Assembly: GCF_034190915.1 (NCBI RefSeq)
Contig: NW_026947486.1
Location: forward strand, 77,790,044 to 77,854,043
Reading direction: 5' to 3'
Length of the DNA: 64,000 bases
Source of the DNA: Cavia porcellus
Taxonomy: Eukaryota; Chordata; Mammalia; Rodentia; Caviidae
The position numbers and the translations under genes are program-made. Shown here piece after piece: positions 46,206-58,430 of this stretch. Under the pieces are notes generated by a model. It worked only from the letters and a program-made list of their open reading frames with translations, made no database searches and was not told where the DNA came from. How positions within the stretch are numbered: the first letter of the stretch is position 1; the number at the start of each line of letters is the position of its first letter.

Positions 46206-46768
46206 GGTTTCAGTTCCAATAAATTTTAAAATTTCCCTCATGTAAAGAACAGAAAACAAGTTTCTAAGACTGATGAAGGGCAACACAAAATCATGAAAAT
46301 ATCACTAAGAAACAAAGCTTTCCTTAACTAGAAACAAGACAAAGGGTGTCAGAATAGAAGGCTTCCCACTTGTGCCTCCTCTAGCAACAATTACTTTGCA
46401 GATGTCTATAGGAAAAGTGCTTTTGTGGGTGCCTGAAGGTACAAGATCATTAAAAACTGCTGGAGTCTAAGACCCAGGAAAGCCTGCTTGAAAAGTGGAT
46501 CCATGAGTACCTGGAGGCGCACCGAGACCCTGATCCCAACTCCAGGCAAAAAAAAAAAAAAAAAAAAAAAACAAAACAAGACAATTTATTTGAGCTCTAT
46601 TTGTGCTGGTTCTAATGGATACATCCACCACGAGATTCAGGAGTAATGATGCCCATTTGTGTCTCTGACAACAATTCTGCCAACCTTATTTCTAACTATG
46701 GAATCTGGCACTGTCCTGTAAATTAGATATAGCCAGTTTCCAGGGAAATCTTGTAGATGTAGTTCCTG
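46206..46768. other. unassigned block with a 25-A run
   Basis: A moderately GC-rich stretch ends in a poly(A) run (46549-46571), so 46230-46571 could be a retrotransposed transcript or an L1 5'UTR piece. The phrases 'cttcccacttgtgcctcct' (46362) and 'atgcccatttgtgtctctg' (46648) look like a repeated unit about 286 bp apart. Source unknown. Confidence 0.4.
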
Positions 46769-47150
46769 TCATGGTTACTTTTCTCTCATTGCTGAGACAA
46801 TACCTGACACTCAAAATTAAGGAAGGAAAGGCTTATTTAGCTCACAGTTTATAGAGGTTTCAGTCTATAATCAGCTGGTTCAAAGATGTGACACTGGGGC
46901 AACAGCTCAAGGTGGCAGAAGAGAACAAAAAGCAGAAAGCAGAAAAAGAAGGAGAGGAAGCAAGGCTCATTTGCTTCCTTATATTGTAAGAAGGCTACCA
47001 CCCTCTAGGGTAGGTGTGGCAATAACAATGTCTCCCTGTGGCCTCTTTCACAGGATGAGGATGTTTACAAAGTGAGATCATTGGCCCCTGCTGAGTTACT
47101 TCCTTTAGCTTCTAAACTTCTCAAATTGACCCAAAGTATCAACCATAATA
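46769..47150 (-). mobile_element. MaLR-type LTR, minus strand
   Basis: The reverse complement of the family seen at 34.0 kb ('gctcacagtttatagaggtt', 'acactggggcaacagctcaa'). It lies about 1 kb from a sister LTR on the same strand (48168-48554), forming the outer parts of a proviral-like MaLR structure. Confidence 0.8.
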
Positions 47151-48167
47151 ATCTTCCACTTGTCAAGTTGGCAAGCAGAAACATTTCTTTAAATTGGTTT
47201 CCAGAGACAAAGAAATGCTCATTCTAAACATTTCACAACTTGAACAATCCTTAATAACCAGTGCATCTAAGTGTTTGCTTATATGTCAGAGGAGACTTGT
47301 GACGTGGAATATTTAGCAATGTTGAAACTACTGACTTTGGCAACTCTTAGATATAGACTAAAAATCTTTTGCATAAAGAGATGTGCATGAATCTTGGGGG
47401 TGAGGGAGCCAGAGGGACCATGTTATGGTTCTAATGTAATATAATATTGACATAACACTGGTTCTTAAGGATTGTTCAAGTTGTGAAATGTTTAGAATGA
47501 GCATGTCTTCGTATCTAGAAACCAACCTTTTATTTTAAAAGAGATTAAGACAAAAGAGGACATAACAAAACAGATCAGAACAGATGAAGACTTAGGGCTT
47601 CTTGTGAGGCTCTCAGGCCATCTTTTCTATTCCCCTGTTCTTTCTCAGGAATGCAGAGCTCCTCAGTTCTATTTTTTTGTAGTACACATCTTTACTATAA
47701 GTTCCTTTCTGGCCTAGATTTACATTTTAAATCATCCTCTGGCCTCTTTGATCTAAATTTGAAACATATATCTGGCTAAAATCAACCAACAATAGCCATA
47801 TTTCCACCTCAATATTTGACTGCCTTGAAATTTCTTCTGCCAGATTAATTAGTCTTGGACCCTTAATCTTAATCTAGGGCAAAATATCCAAATAGGAGAA
47901 AAATACAAACTTTTTGCTAGCCATAACATACTGGAGTCGAATGGCCATTTTGGTTTTTTCTTCCCATCAGAAACTTCCTAAACCTGATCTTTACCAGTTT
48001 TCTGGACTTCTGAACTCTGACCAGAATCTGTTTTACAGAATAGGCTAAATTATTCCTGTTTTGCTTTTTCAGGTGACAATTTCAAACCTTTCCAAACTCG
48101 CCCCATAAACCATTCCCATGGTTAGGTACTGTCACAGCAATGACTCCCTATTTCTGGTGCCATATTC
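47151..48167 (-). mobile_element. MaLR internal region, rearranged
   Basis: 47600-48167 matches the reverse complement of MaLR internal sequence near the 5' LTR ('aatttcttctgccagatt', 47828; 'ttctggtgccatattctgtg', 48152). In contrast, 47310-47525 reads on the plus strand like the MaLR internal 3' end followed by an LTR start (TGTTATGGTTC at 47431). An inverted repeat (47207-47290 against 47445-47527) joins the two. MaLR internal regions are non-coding; no gene frame is present. Confidence 0.65.
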
Positions 48168-48554
48168 TGTGTTGGTTACTTTTGTCTCATTGCTAAGGCA
48201 AAATATATGACACCCCAAATGAAGGAAGGAAAGGTTTACGTAGCTCACAGTTTGTGGAGGCTTCAGTCTAGAATCATCTGGTTCTACAGCAGGGTGGCAT
48301 GATACAGGGGCAACAGTTCAAGACAGCAGAAGAAAGCAAGCGTAGCAAGAGCAAAAGAAATTGAATCAAGCCTCTTTTCTCCTTTAAGCAGTTGTAAGCA
48401 GGCTACCACTTCATAGGGTGGGTTTAATGCTCACACTATCTCCCTGCCCTACCCTTTATAGGATGACGATGCTTACAGTGAAGATACTGGCTTCCTGCTG
48501 AACCACTTAAACTTCTAAAGTACTGAAGTTAACACAATGCATCAACCATTACAG
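48168..48554 (-). mobile_element. MaLR-type LTR, minus strand (upstream LTR)
   Basis: Edges 'tgtgttggttactttt' (48168) and TGTAATGG on the minus strand (48554). Colinear with 46769-47150 over its length, with many substitutions. Confidence 0.8.
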
Positions 48555-48569
48555 TTCCTAAAATGTTTT

Positions 48570-48667
48570 GACCCTGGATTCTGGCTTTAGTCCCTCTTAA
48601 CTGAAATCTGAAAGCTGGCCTGCCCTCCCAGGAGACATGTTAATAAATGCTTCTAAAGCAAGATCTG

Positions 48668-48724
<57 letters not shown>

Positions 48725-48892
48725 CTCTTTATTTCCCTCACTGCTGCCTGCCTACTTTTTGGCTTGGTACATTATCAATAACTCTGTGATAGACTACCAA
48801 ATTTGAACATCCAGATTGTGATCTATATAAACTTTATTTTTATGTTAGTGCATTTGACATTTAATTTTAGCAATATGATAAAAACTAATACA
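48570..48892 (+). mobile_element. possible LTR 3' end with (TC)n
   Basis: The right part ('taaactttatttttatgtta', 'ttttagcaatatgataaaaa', 'ctaataca') resembles the 3' end of a MaLR-like LTR on the plus strand. A pure TC run (48672-48722) sits inside. Confidence 0.45.
48672..48722 (+). repeat. (TC)n microsatellite
   Basis: About 25 uninterrupted TC units. Confidence 0.95.
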
Positions 48893-49620
48893 AGTTTGGA
48901 AACATAGATGCAGTGTTTGAATCTTCATATGCAGACAGATCGACATTTGGCTAAATGAATAGCAAATATTTAGGTAAAAATGATACTAATAAATAGAGCT
49001 AATAAGGTAGTAACAAACCCCAAGAAATGAGGCTCTACAAAATAACTAAAATGATTTAATATAACCACTTTAAAGAAGTTAAATGAAGTTATATAGAACA
49101 CATACACAACTAAATGTAATAAGGAAAACAGTGCATGATAAAAATGAAATGTTATTTAGGAAAAATTATGATAAACATATTAAAATGATCATTCACCATA
49201 ATCAAATGCACTTTATCCCTGGGGTGCAAGAATGATTCAATATACAAAAATCTGTTAAGATAATATTACAAATTAATAGAACTATTGAAAGAAACAATGT
49301 AACCATCATTATAGATGCAGACATAATATACCAAATTATTCAATATTCTTTCATAATAAACCTCACAACAATTTAAGACAGAAAACAATTACATTAATAA
49401 TATAAATGTCTACTAGGATAAACACATAGCTAGCCTGCTCATTTGTAAAACACAGAGGACGTCTCACCAGAAAAAAGACTGGGATGTACATTCTAATCAT
49501 GTATAGTTTAAAATAGTATTGGAAATACTACCCAAGCTATTAGGGAAGTATAATAAAAAGGATAAATATTAAAACAGAAGGAGTTAATAGTCTGTTTCCA
49601 GATGATTCCTCAACTCTTTA
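48893..49620 (+). mobile_element. L1 RT-domain remnant, plus strand (first copy)
   Basis: 'atgcactttatccctggggt' and 'caagaatgattcaatata' are the RT region. It ends at about 49610 ('gtttccagatgattcctc'), after which an earlier part of ORF2 starts again, so this is a separate copy from the next one. Confidence 0.75.
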
Positions 49621-51446
49621 ATGAAATTTAAAGGGAAGTAATACTCCCAAAGGCATTCCCTGAAGCAAGCATTAACCTGTTTCCAAAACCAGAAAAATAT
49701 TCAACCAAAAAAAGAGAACTGCAGGCAAAAGTTTTTAATGAACATACATGCACAAATGTTGAATATGATACTGCAAAAGGAAGGTAGCAATTCATCAAAA
49801 AGGCTAATACAGCACGATGAGGTGAAGTTCATAGTAGGCATGCACAGGTGTTTCAAAATATGCAAATCAATAAATGTAGTATAACGCATAAACAGATTAA
49901 AATGCAAAAATCACATGATCATCTGAGTAGACATATAGAACATATTTCAGAAAATGCAATGATTTATGATAAAACATCTGAAGAAAATAGGTATAGGTGA
50001 TCTTTATTTCAATCTGATAAAATGCATTTATGACAAACCAACAGCTGATATCATATTAAGTAGAAAGTAATTGAAAGCATTCCATGTAAAATCAGGAACA
50101 AGGCAAATATTCCGAACATCATCACTCTAGTTCAACACAGTCTTGAAACATTTAGACAGACTAATAAGGTAAGAGAATGAAATAACAGGGATGTAGATAG
50201 GAAAGTAAGAAGTTAAATTATCATTATTTGTAGATGGCATGATTCTCTATATAGAAGAGCCCAAAACTCAATGAAGACTCTTAGAATCAATACTTATATT
50301 CAATAGCTTACCTAGATATAAAATTAAACATTTAAACATCAACAGTTAATATCAACAGTTAAACAGTTAAACATCAATTTTTTTAAACCAGTGATAAACT
50401 CACTGAGAAATTAAGGAAACAACATCTTTCACACAGCATCAATAAAAATGAAATACTTAGAAATTAACATAACTGAGTAAGTAAAAGAGATCTAAAATGA
50501 AAACTACAGTAATCTCAAAAAGAAGATACAAGTGAACATTAGAAAATGGAAAGATATTCCCCATTGTTGCATAGACAGAACCAAATGCTTCCAAAAATAT
50601 TGTACAAGTTTAACCCAAAACTCAACAAAATACCAATAATATTCATCACAAAACTAGAGAATGCAATCTTAAAGTGCGTAGGGAAACAGAAGAAACCTAG
50701 AATAACAGCAGTAGTTCTTTCAGTAAAGATAATGTAGGAGACATCACAATGCTGGACTTCAAGTTATAATACAATACTACAATTGTAGCAATAGCATGCT
50801 AATGGGAAAAAAAAAAAAACTTGTGGGTCAATAAAACGTAATAGGTGATGCATAAACAACTCCAGGCACATTCATCTATATTATCTTTTATTAAGAAATC
50901 AAAAACTTGATAAAGAAAGATAGCTCTTTTAATAAATTGTACTGAAGAAACTGATTCTCCACATGCCAAAGATTAAAACTAGACCCATATCATTCATTCA
51001 CTATGCACTAAACTAGAATCAAAACGTAACAAAGACATAAATATTAAAATGTAATCATCTGTAAAAAATAAGATTATTGATTATATAGGCAATGCAAAGA
51101 TTTTCTGAATAGAACTACAATTACATAAGAAATAATATCAATAATCTACAACAGAATCACATGCAATTAAAAAGCTTCAGAACAGCAAAATAAACCACTA
51201 ACAGAATGAAGAGACAACTGACAGGACAAAAAATAATTTGGTCTCTTACTCTTTAGATAAAAGGACTACCACATGTAATATATAAAGAAGTCAAAATAAT
51301 TAAAATACCCCAAATTAAAGACCCAATCAAAATGCATATCTGAGATGAATAAACACTTTTCACATGAAAGTATGAATAGTCAATAAATGCATGAGAAAAT
51401 ATTCATCATCACTGACCTATTACAAATGCAAATTAAAATATTATTG
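49621..51446 (+). mobile_element. L1 ORF2 remnant, plus strand (second copy)
   Basis: RT to late ORF2 in order: 'aaccagaaaaatattcaacc', 'aaaccaacagctgatatcat', the active-site block at 50222-50245 and 'acaatgctggacttcaagtt' (50737). The RT catalytic FADD motif is altered to FVDG (50227-50238), so the protein would be dead even without stops. It is cut by a nested insertion at 51447. Confidence 0.8.
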
Positions 51447-52235
51447 AGACCTTAGTCTCTCCTCGTGAGTCAGTGTCATTCACAGACTGGGGTAGAGAGA
51501 ACAAATGACACATCACTAAGCAAACTGATCCCAGGAACAAGCACCATGCATGGACCCCTGCTGGACTGTAACAGCCAGACTCCAGCCCCTTTCTGTTAGT
51601 GGGCTGGCAAACAAGAAGTACCATCCCACAGCCCCACAGTTCCCCCACAACACCGTAAGATAGCTGCTTATCCAGAGCAACACAGGCAGTGATGATAGCT
51701 ATGAAGGTGAAATGCAATTGGATGCCTGTGGTGCTTTGCTATTTCACTAACATTGCAGGCCTAGGGCCAGTGGTCCAATTATGGATTCAGAGGATAGCAG
51801 TGTGCAGTGTGGTATATGGGGGGATCTCTTTCTGAGGCCATTGTTGATTGTCATGGTCTTGTTTTAGAAGTCCTATACCATTTCATTGTTTTGTTGGGTT
51901 GGGTTTATTTTCTTTTGTTTTGTTTGATTATGTGAAATCTGATGGCCGCTGCAGCTGTTTCAAAGATAAAAAGATAAATTATGGTAGTATTTTTGGATTT
52001 ACTATTGGCTTGTTTTGAAGTCCTTTATTGCATTTACTGTCTTATTTTTATTGTTTCTATTCTATTCTGTTCCGTTTAATTTTTACCATGTCCAGAGTTA
52101 TCTGCAGCTATTTTGAAGACATCAAAAGGCATTATGGCAACTCTTGCTGATTTTGTAATGTTTTTAGCTCTGCATCTCTTATACTGGATTGTTTTGATTA
52201 GTTTTATCTGATTTATTTTCTTTTAAATAAGTAAT
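51447..52235 (+). mobile_element. nested lineage-specific L1 3' end
   Basis: It splits the L1 ORF2 (51446 resumes at about 52236). The right 400 bp resembles the L1 3'UTR family: repeats of 'cttgttttgaagtcct' at 51858 and 52009, 151 bp apart, then a third at about 52151. The left part (51447-51830) is GC-richer and not assigned. Confidence 0.6.
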
Positions 52236-52384
52236 TAAAAATGCCACTGAGTTTCTGTCTCCTGCAAGAATGGCCATAGTCAAGAAAACAAACAATAACA
52301 AATGCTGAAGGGTCTGTGGGGAGAAAGAAACACTTTTTCATTGTTAGTATGTGTGTAAATTGGTACAATCCACCAAATCCTTAT
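52236..52384 (+). mobile_element. continuation of interrupted L1 ORF2
   Basis: 'aagaatggccatagtcaaga', 'aaatgctgaagggtctgtgg' and 'gtgtaaattggtacaat' are late ORF2 sense sequence, continuing the copy cut at 51446. Confidence 0.8.
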
Positions 52385-52798
52385 GTGATCATAGGAGGAA
52401 TTTTATAGAGAGGACTGGGCCTAGAGTCTGTGCCACTGGGATGAAGGGTATGTGATTATTAAATTAATTCACTGATTGGTTTGGCATAGTTTTCAGTGTA
52501 GATAATGGAAAGGCCCAATTTGAGTGTGAGAGCTACCTGCCCTAAGGACATATAGCCTAGATAGAATACAGTGGCAGGAAGAGGGCTTCTGTGGATACTT
52601 GTTTGCTTCCTTGTTTCTTCACTGCATTACATTCCTCTGTGCCATGAGCTTTTTCTCTCCTGTGATGCCACTCTGCTTTGGAGGCAGTCAACTATGAACT
52701 GGAACATCTACAAACTGTGAGCTAAATAAGCCTTTCCTCCATTAACTTGTGGGTTGTTGTATATTTTGTTTCAGGTGAAAGAAAAGGAAATAAGACAT
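52385..52798 (+). mobile_element. MaLR-type solo LTR
   Basis: 5' edge TGTGATCATAGG and 3' edge 'ggaaataagaca', about 414 bp. It shares 'gtgagctaaataagcctttc' and 'gatgccactctgctttgg' with the other LTRs. Confidence 0.75.
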
Positions 52799-52814
52799 AA
52801 ACTTTGAAAATACA

Positions 52815-54175
52815 CATTTTTTGTCAACTAAGTGTTTTTAAGAGATGGTCACTTTAATTCCTATTCAAAACTGTACCAGAGGTTCTGGTCAGTGAATCTA
52901 GGTAATAAAATAAATGAAAGGCATTCTTGTCATAAACAAAGGATTAAAGGTATTTATTCAGATTTCATGATTGCTTATGCAGAAAATCCAATGGAATATA
53001 CAATACAAGTTATGAACATTTATTGGTAAGCTTTGAAATCTCTCAGTATATCTGTAAACATTTGAATCAAATACAGTCATCTGCAAATAGGATAATTTTT
53101 TCAATAAATTTTGATGGAAAAATTAGATATTTATACCCAAAAAGTGAGTTTTTATCCATATTTATAGCATACATTTAAATGAACTCTTAATAAATTGAGC
53201 ATCTGTTTAAAAACCTACAACAGCATAAGCCTTAAGATAGAGTTTTCATGATTTCATGTTAAGTAATTTTTTTTCTTAAAAACAGACTCAAGAGAAATCC
53301 ACACAGAATCAAATTGATAATTTAGATTTTATCAAAATATCTGCCCTTCAACATTGCCGAGAAAATGTAAAGCTGAAGCCTTAGAGAAAATATTTCAAAT
53401 CATGTCTTATAAAAGACTTTTTTTCTAGAATACATACACACAAAACTCAGTAATTGAAAAGCAAACAACCTAAGTCTTAAAAAATATACAAAAGATTTGA
53501 ACAGTTACCTTGTAAAGAAACATATACAGGCAACAAGTAGCCAATAGAAAACACTAGCATCACAGTTATTACGGGAACACAATTTGCAACTACCAACGAG
53601 AAACCACTATGCATCTTTTAGAAGTTTTTCTTTACTAAGTTTTGTATGTGAGCAAACTGTAGTTTTCATTCACTATTACTAAGAATGCAAAAAAGTACGA
53701 CTTTAGAAAGCAGTTTGACTACTTTTTAAAATTTCATTTCATTTATTGGTATTTAGCCAAAACTTCTTAACCCTATATCTGTGAAAATATTTTATCTACA
53801 TTTTTCACAGAAGCTTTATTCATAATTGTCAAAAACTGTAAACAAGCAAATTGCTGATCAACAGCTGAATGATAAAGTGTATCATGTATTCATAAGTCAA
53901 AAATGAAAAAAAATGAACTATGAATTAACACAATATGCATGAATCTCAAAATATTTGTGGTGTATGAAAGAAGTCAGACTTAAAGAAGTCCATATTATTT
54001 TATTCCATTTCTATAAAACTACATATATTAGAAAATAATCTATATAACAAAAAGCCAATGAATGGTTGCCATAAAAGAAGTGAAAGAATTTTTCAGGATT
54101 GGAGAAAGTATATAGGTCCATGAAGAACCTTTTGAATGTCATGAATATTTTATAATCTTGATTGTGGCAAATTTT
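52815..54175 (+). mobile_element. L1M ORF2 and 3'UTR remnant, plus strand
   Basis: RT-side sequence (52890-53010), late ORF2 (53290-53560 and 53760-54020), then a 3'UTR ('aatgaatggttgccataaaa'). An MLE-like or other gene is not present. A B1 SINE sits at its right edge. Confidence 0.7.
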
Positions 54176-54179
54176 TTAG

Positions 54180-54310
54180 TTTCTTCTTTTTTTTCTTTGA
54201 TATAGGTTCTCATTTTGTAGTCCAGGCTGACTTTGAACTCACTGTGCAGCACAGGCTTGCCTCAAACTTACAGCAACCCTCCTGTTTAATCCTCTCAATG
54301 GTATCTTTTC
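54180..54310 (-). mobile_element. B1-type SINE, minus strand
   Basis: 'tgtagtccaggctgactttg', 'aactcactgtgcagcacagg' and 'cttgcctcaaacttacagc' match the reverse complement of B1. The 5' end is eroded. Confidence 0.7.
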
Positions 54311-54776
54311 AATGAACTAAGAGAAACTAGCTATGTAATTACTTTAACTATCTTTTTCTCTTCCTTTTCTCTTCCTTCCTTTACCCTTTACCCTATCAGT
54401 TTCTCTCTTTTTTTGATCAGTTTCTTTCCAAAATCACAATATCATTGTATATTTGGGGTCTTATTTACTAATTTTATTTTATTTCTATTTTTCTTTGTGT
54501 CTTTAAAACAGAAAAAAAGTCCCAAAATAAACAAAAAAACCCAAGATGTTTTACATGTCAAACTTTATCAAAATAAACACTTTAATTACTCATGGTTTAT
54601 ATAGTCATTCCTAAATACAATTATTTGATAATGAATTAGTTTGATGGCAGTCAATAAAAGCCTTACAGTGAGCAAGTTTGAATCACTGAACTGTAGTTAT
54701 TGTATACTTTCCCTCAATATTGCTCCATAATTGGGCTAATTTTCTAGGACATACTGTACTTAGGATTTCATTAATC
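54311..54776. other. unassigned interval
   Basis: T-rich with no gene or repeat recognised. Confidence 0.45.
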
Positions 54777-54914
54777 TATCATCTATTCTTTTTTTTTTTT
54801 TTTTTTTTTTTTCGTTTTTTTTATCGGTACCAGGGATCAAACTCATGACTGCCTGCTTGCAAGGCAGGGGCTTATGCTGCTGAGCTAAATCCCCAGGCCC
54901 TATCATCTATTCTT
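54777..54914 (-). mobile_element. young ID-like SINE with perfect target-site duplication
   Basis: SINE body at about 54815-54900 (A box and B box both intact on the minus strand), with a long A tail (T-run 54788-54812). TATCATCTATTCTT flanks it at 54777-54790 and 54901-54914, 14 of 14 identical. It is the youngest-looking insertion in the window. Confidence 0.95.
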
Positions 54915-55984
54915 GATTTCAAATGGCTACCACCTTTTTCTACTGTTAGTCTCACCAAATGTCTCACTAAATAGAAGATCTATAGATTTTTCCTGAGTCA
55001 TAAAATTTATCAAATATTGTTAAGACTCTGATAAGATTAATTCAGATCTGTCCACAAGCTAAAAATATCTGAAACATGTTTATTTGATTATAAAGAAATG
55101 AAAATAATCACCACAAGCACTCACAGCATAATTTTCCTTGGTTTATGAAAGATATTTATTTATCATGTTAGTAGTTTGACACAGAATAACACATCCCGTT
55201 ATAGATAAAGCTCTAATGCACAAAGATTTGGAAATCTTCCATCTTATACACACAAAAATAGAAAAGTGGACAAATTGAAAATCAATAAGGCTTATCAGAA
55301 CACTTAATTTATAGAGCAACCTCACTGTGAGCAATGTATATATATGCGAATCCAGGGTGCCTCCACTGACATTTGCTTACTAAGGAGAAGTTGTTATATT
55401 TATAAACTTGTACAACCACTGAAGAGGTACTTTTGTGAAAATTGGAGACTGAGTATGTATCGAGTGACAACTGATGGCCATAGTTATAGCAAGACCCATA
55501 TAATTTCATGTTCCGTATCCATGAGCCTCACTAGTTTCTCATATCAAAGAACCCAGGAAAAATTATCTAATGTTCTGCATATAAGGATGAGTAATAATTT
55601 TCAAATGTATGTATATCATTCTCCTCAATGAAGATTTATTTTTTAAGGGAAGAGACTTGAGACTTACCACGAGTGGTAAAATGAAATTCCTCCTCTTTTG
55701 GCTCATTCAAATCCTTTAATCTCACTAAAAGGGTATGGTAGCACTTCAATTAAAAAAAAAAAACCACTTATGGAGATCATAGGCCTTCCTGCACCTTACA
55801 ATGAAATAGTGGATTTGAGAAGTTGCAATACAGACAATTTCTGAGGAGGGTTACTTAGTAAACACAAATTCAAGGAAACAAAAACAATAGTACTAGAAGA
55901 CAATAATTCATAAAGAAATAGATTTCGACCTCTAAATATATTAGCACGAATTCTCACACAAAAACATATTTATCTAAGTTCTTG
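54915..55984. other. unassigned interval with an unrecognised 95-codon open frame
   Basis: No repeat landmark was found in about 1 kb. 55344-55631 keeps open frames on both strands, but codon use is not distinctive, no domain is recognised and no splice sites or promoter were evident. Confidence 0.4.
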
Positions 55985-58430
55985 TTACTCAGCATACCAT
56001 GTCTGGTTGGTCAATAAAATTTTAGCAAAATATGAGGCTTACTTAAAAATAAATGAAAATACACATATTCAAGGAACAAAGCCAACATTAGGATCAGACT
56101 GATGTATAATACAAATTTTGAAGTTATCGTGTAGAAAAATTAAAATCACTATGATTACTTTAAATATGGCAAGAACTATTTATGGAATAAGTAAAAATCC
56201 AGTCAAACATAGATGAAAGATACAAGCAAAAAGATAAAAATTTATGATGAACGATGAAAAGAAAAGCCAGAAATAAAAAAAAAATAACCACATGATTCAA
56301 AGTAGCCTTTGCTGGGCACATCAATAGACTAGCCATAATGAAAGAATGAATCAGTAATCTTGAACATAGATCAATAAAAACACAAACCCAAAATGTGAGT
56401 TAAAAAGAGAGTGCAAATATCCAGACTATGCAGTAAATTTTACATAATTTTCAAAAAGTATAGTTGAAATATCCAAAAAAGAGAAATATTTGAAGTTCTA
56501 ATAGCTGAGAATTTCTCCAAAGTATGTATTTGCACAAAATAATAATTTCAGGAATCTCGGGAAACAAGAAGTACAAATCATATCAAAATATACCTACGAT
56601 TCAAACTTCTAGAATATGAGGATTAAAACACATTTTTAAGTGAAGATAAGGAGAACTTTACTGATTAAAAAAAACCTATTCTCATAACAACCATAAAACA
56701 CAAGAAAAAAATGGAATGCAACATTTGAAGTGTTAATAAAATACCAATGTAGAGTTCTTTATCTAGTGACATTATCCATCCATCATGATGGAAAATTAAA
56801 GATGTTTTAGACAACACTAAAACCTAATGATATCAAAGCAAAAATCTAAAGAGCCATCCTCACTAATAAATGCTTAAAGAAATTTTTAGGGAGATGCAAT
56901 AATTTTTTGGGTTTAGAAACTGAAATATATAGAGAGTAAGAAAGAAAACCAGACAAGAAATAAGTGGACTAAAAATAAAATTGGTTATCTTTCACATAGT
57001 TAGATTTTGCATAATTTGTTAAAAACAATAGTAGTCACACATTTCAATGAATATAGCATAAAAATAATAAAATTGGGCATACAAATATCATAAATATTAA
57101 CAGGAAGGAAATGAGAATAGTGCAAACTATGAGATAGTTGCACTGCACAAGAAATAACATGGTATTTTGAAGTTGACTTACATGAAATACAGAAAAACAA
57201 TAATGTCCCTGTATAACTACAATGAACCTGCGTAGAACAAAATCAGAAAGATACTCTCATATTAGCTTCCAATAAACTAAATATCTAGGAGCAACATAAT
57301 CAAGGAAGTACTCTGAAAAAATATGTAAGAAGACATCATAAAATGGAAAGACATGCCTTATTACTGGATAGGTAGAATCATTATTATCAAAGTGGCCATA
57401 AAACCAAAACTAGGTATAGATTTAATGTAATTTCTATCAAAATACCAACTTATTCATCACAGAAATAGATAAAATATTCCTAAAATGTACATGGAATTTG
57501 AAAGGGTCTAAGGCTATCCAAAGCAATCTTGAGCAAAGTAGGAGGCATCACAATCACAAGATTCAAGTTATATCAAAAAGATACAGTGATAAAAGCATCA
57601 TAGTACTGCCACAAAAAGCAGACATGCTAGTTAGTGAAATAGAATTAAGGATGCAGAAACAACCAAGGGACATTTAACTATCTAGTCTTTGATAAATGGA
57701 ACCAAATCATGTGGAACAGAAGATACATTGTTTAACAAATGTTGCTGGAAAATCTGGTTAATGACATGTCAAAGAGTAAATACAGATATGTATCTTACAT
57801 TACCTACTAAAAGATCTTGATAATCTATGAAAAACCTATATGCACAAAAGAAACACTGAAAGTGTTAAAAGATAATTTAGGTCAAATTTTGAAACTGTAG
57901 ACATAGACCAGGACTTTCTGAACAGAATATCAGTTATACAAGTAATAACAGTAATCAACAAATGGGATCATCTCAAATTCGAACACTTCTGCACAGCAAA
58001 GAAAACAACGGAGTGAAGAGTACTTAGAAAATGAAAAAAGTGGCACTTACTATTCAAAGTACTAACATCTAGAATATATATCTTTTAAAAGTTACATACT
58101 TCAAAATAAGATTCAAACAAAACTTGACAGGTAAAATGAATACAAACTCTTCCAATGGAGAACTACAAGCCAAGGGTTTAGCTCAGCAACAGAAGTGCCC
58201 TCCTGGCAAGCCAGAGGTCATGAGTACAATCTTTAGTACCAAAAAACGAAACAAAACAAATATAAAGAAAAAAGAAAAAAATGAAGAAACACAAATTGTC
58301 AATAGTACTTGAAAAAATAATAGATTTATTGATTAGAAAACTGCAAATCAAAATAATACTGAGAGTCCCTCTTATGCCCAGAAGGGTGAATAATACCAAG
58401 CATTAAAAAAACAACAACGATCATGGAAAC
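55985..58430 (+). mobile_element. L1ME/HAL1-like LINE, 5' end to ORF2, plus strand
   Basis: The 5' edge 'catgtctggttggtcaataa' and ORF1 zones at 56390-56560 and 56590-56880 are typical. ORF2 RT to C-terminal sequence follows at 57230-58080 and 58330-58420 ('gtactgccacaaaaagcaga', 'ctttctgaacagaatatc'). Much of the endonuclease part is missing. A SINE interrupts it at 58168. Confidence 0.75.
58168..58300 (+). mobile_element. ID-like SINE, plus strand
   Basis: 'gggtttagctcagcaacag', 'gccctcctggcaagccag' and 'aggtcatgagtacaatc' carry A-box and B-box zones, followed by an A-rich tail. It is inserted in L1. Confidence 0.75.

Noticed and set aside
54815..54900. tRNA gene on the minus strand
   Set aside because: The A and B boxes belong to a tRNA-derived SINE with a poly(A) tail and target-site duplication, not to a functional tRNA.
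55344..55631. 95-codon open frame with an opposite-strand frame, no repeat match
   Set aside because: No domain, no upstream promoter or splice evidence; both strands are open, which is common by chance. Kept only as an unassigned interval.
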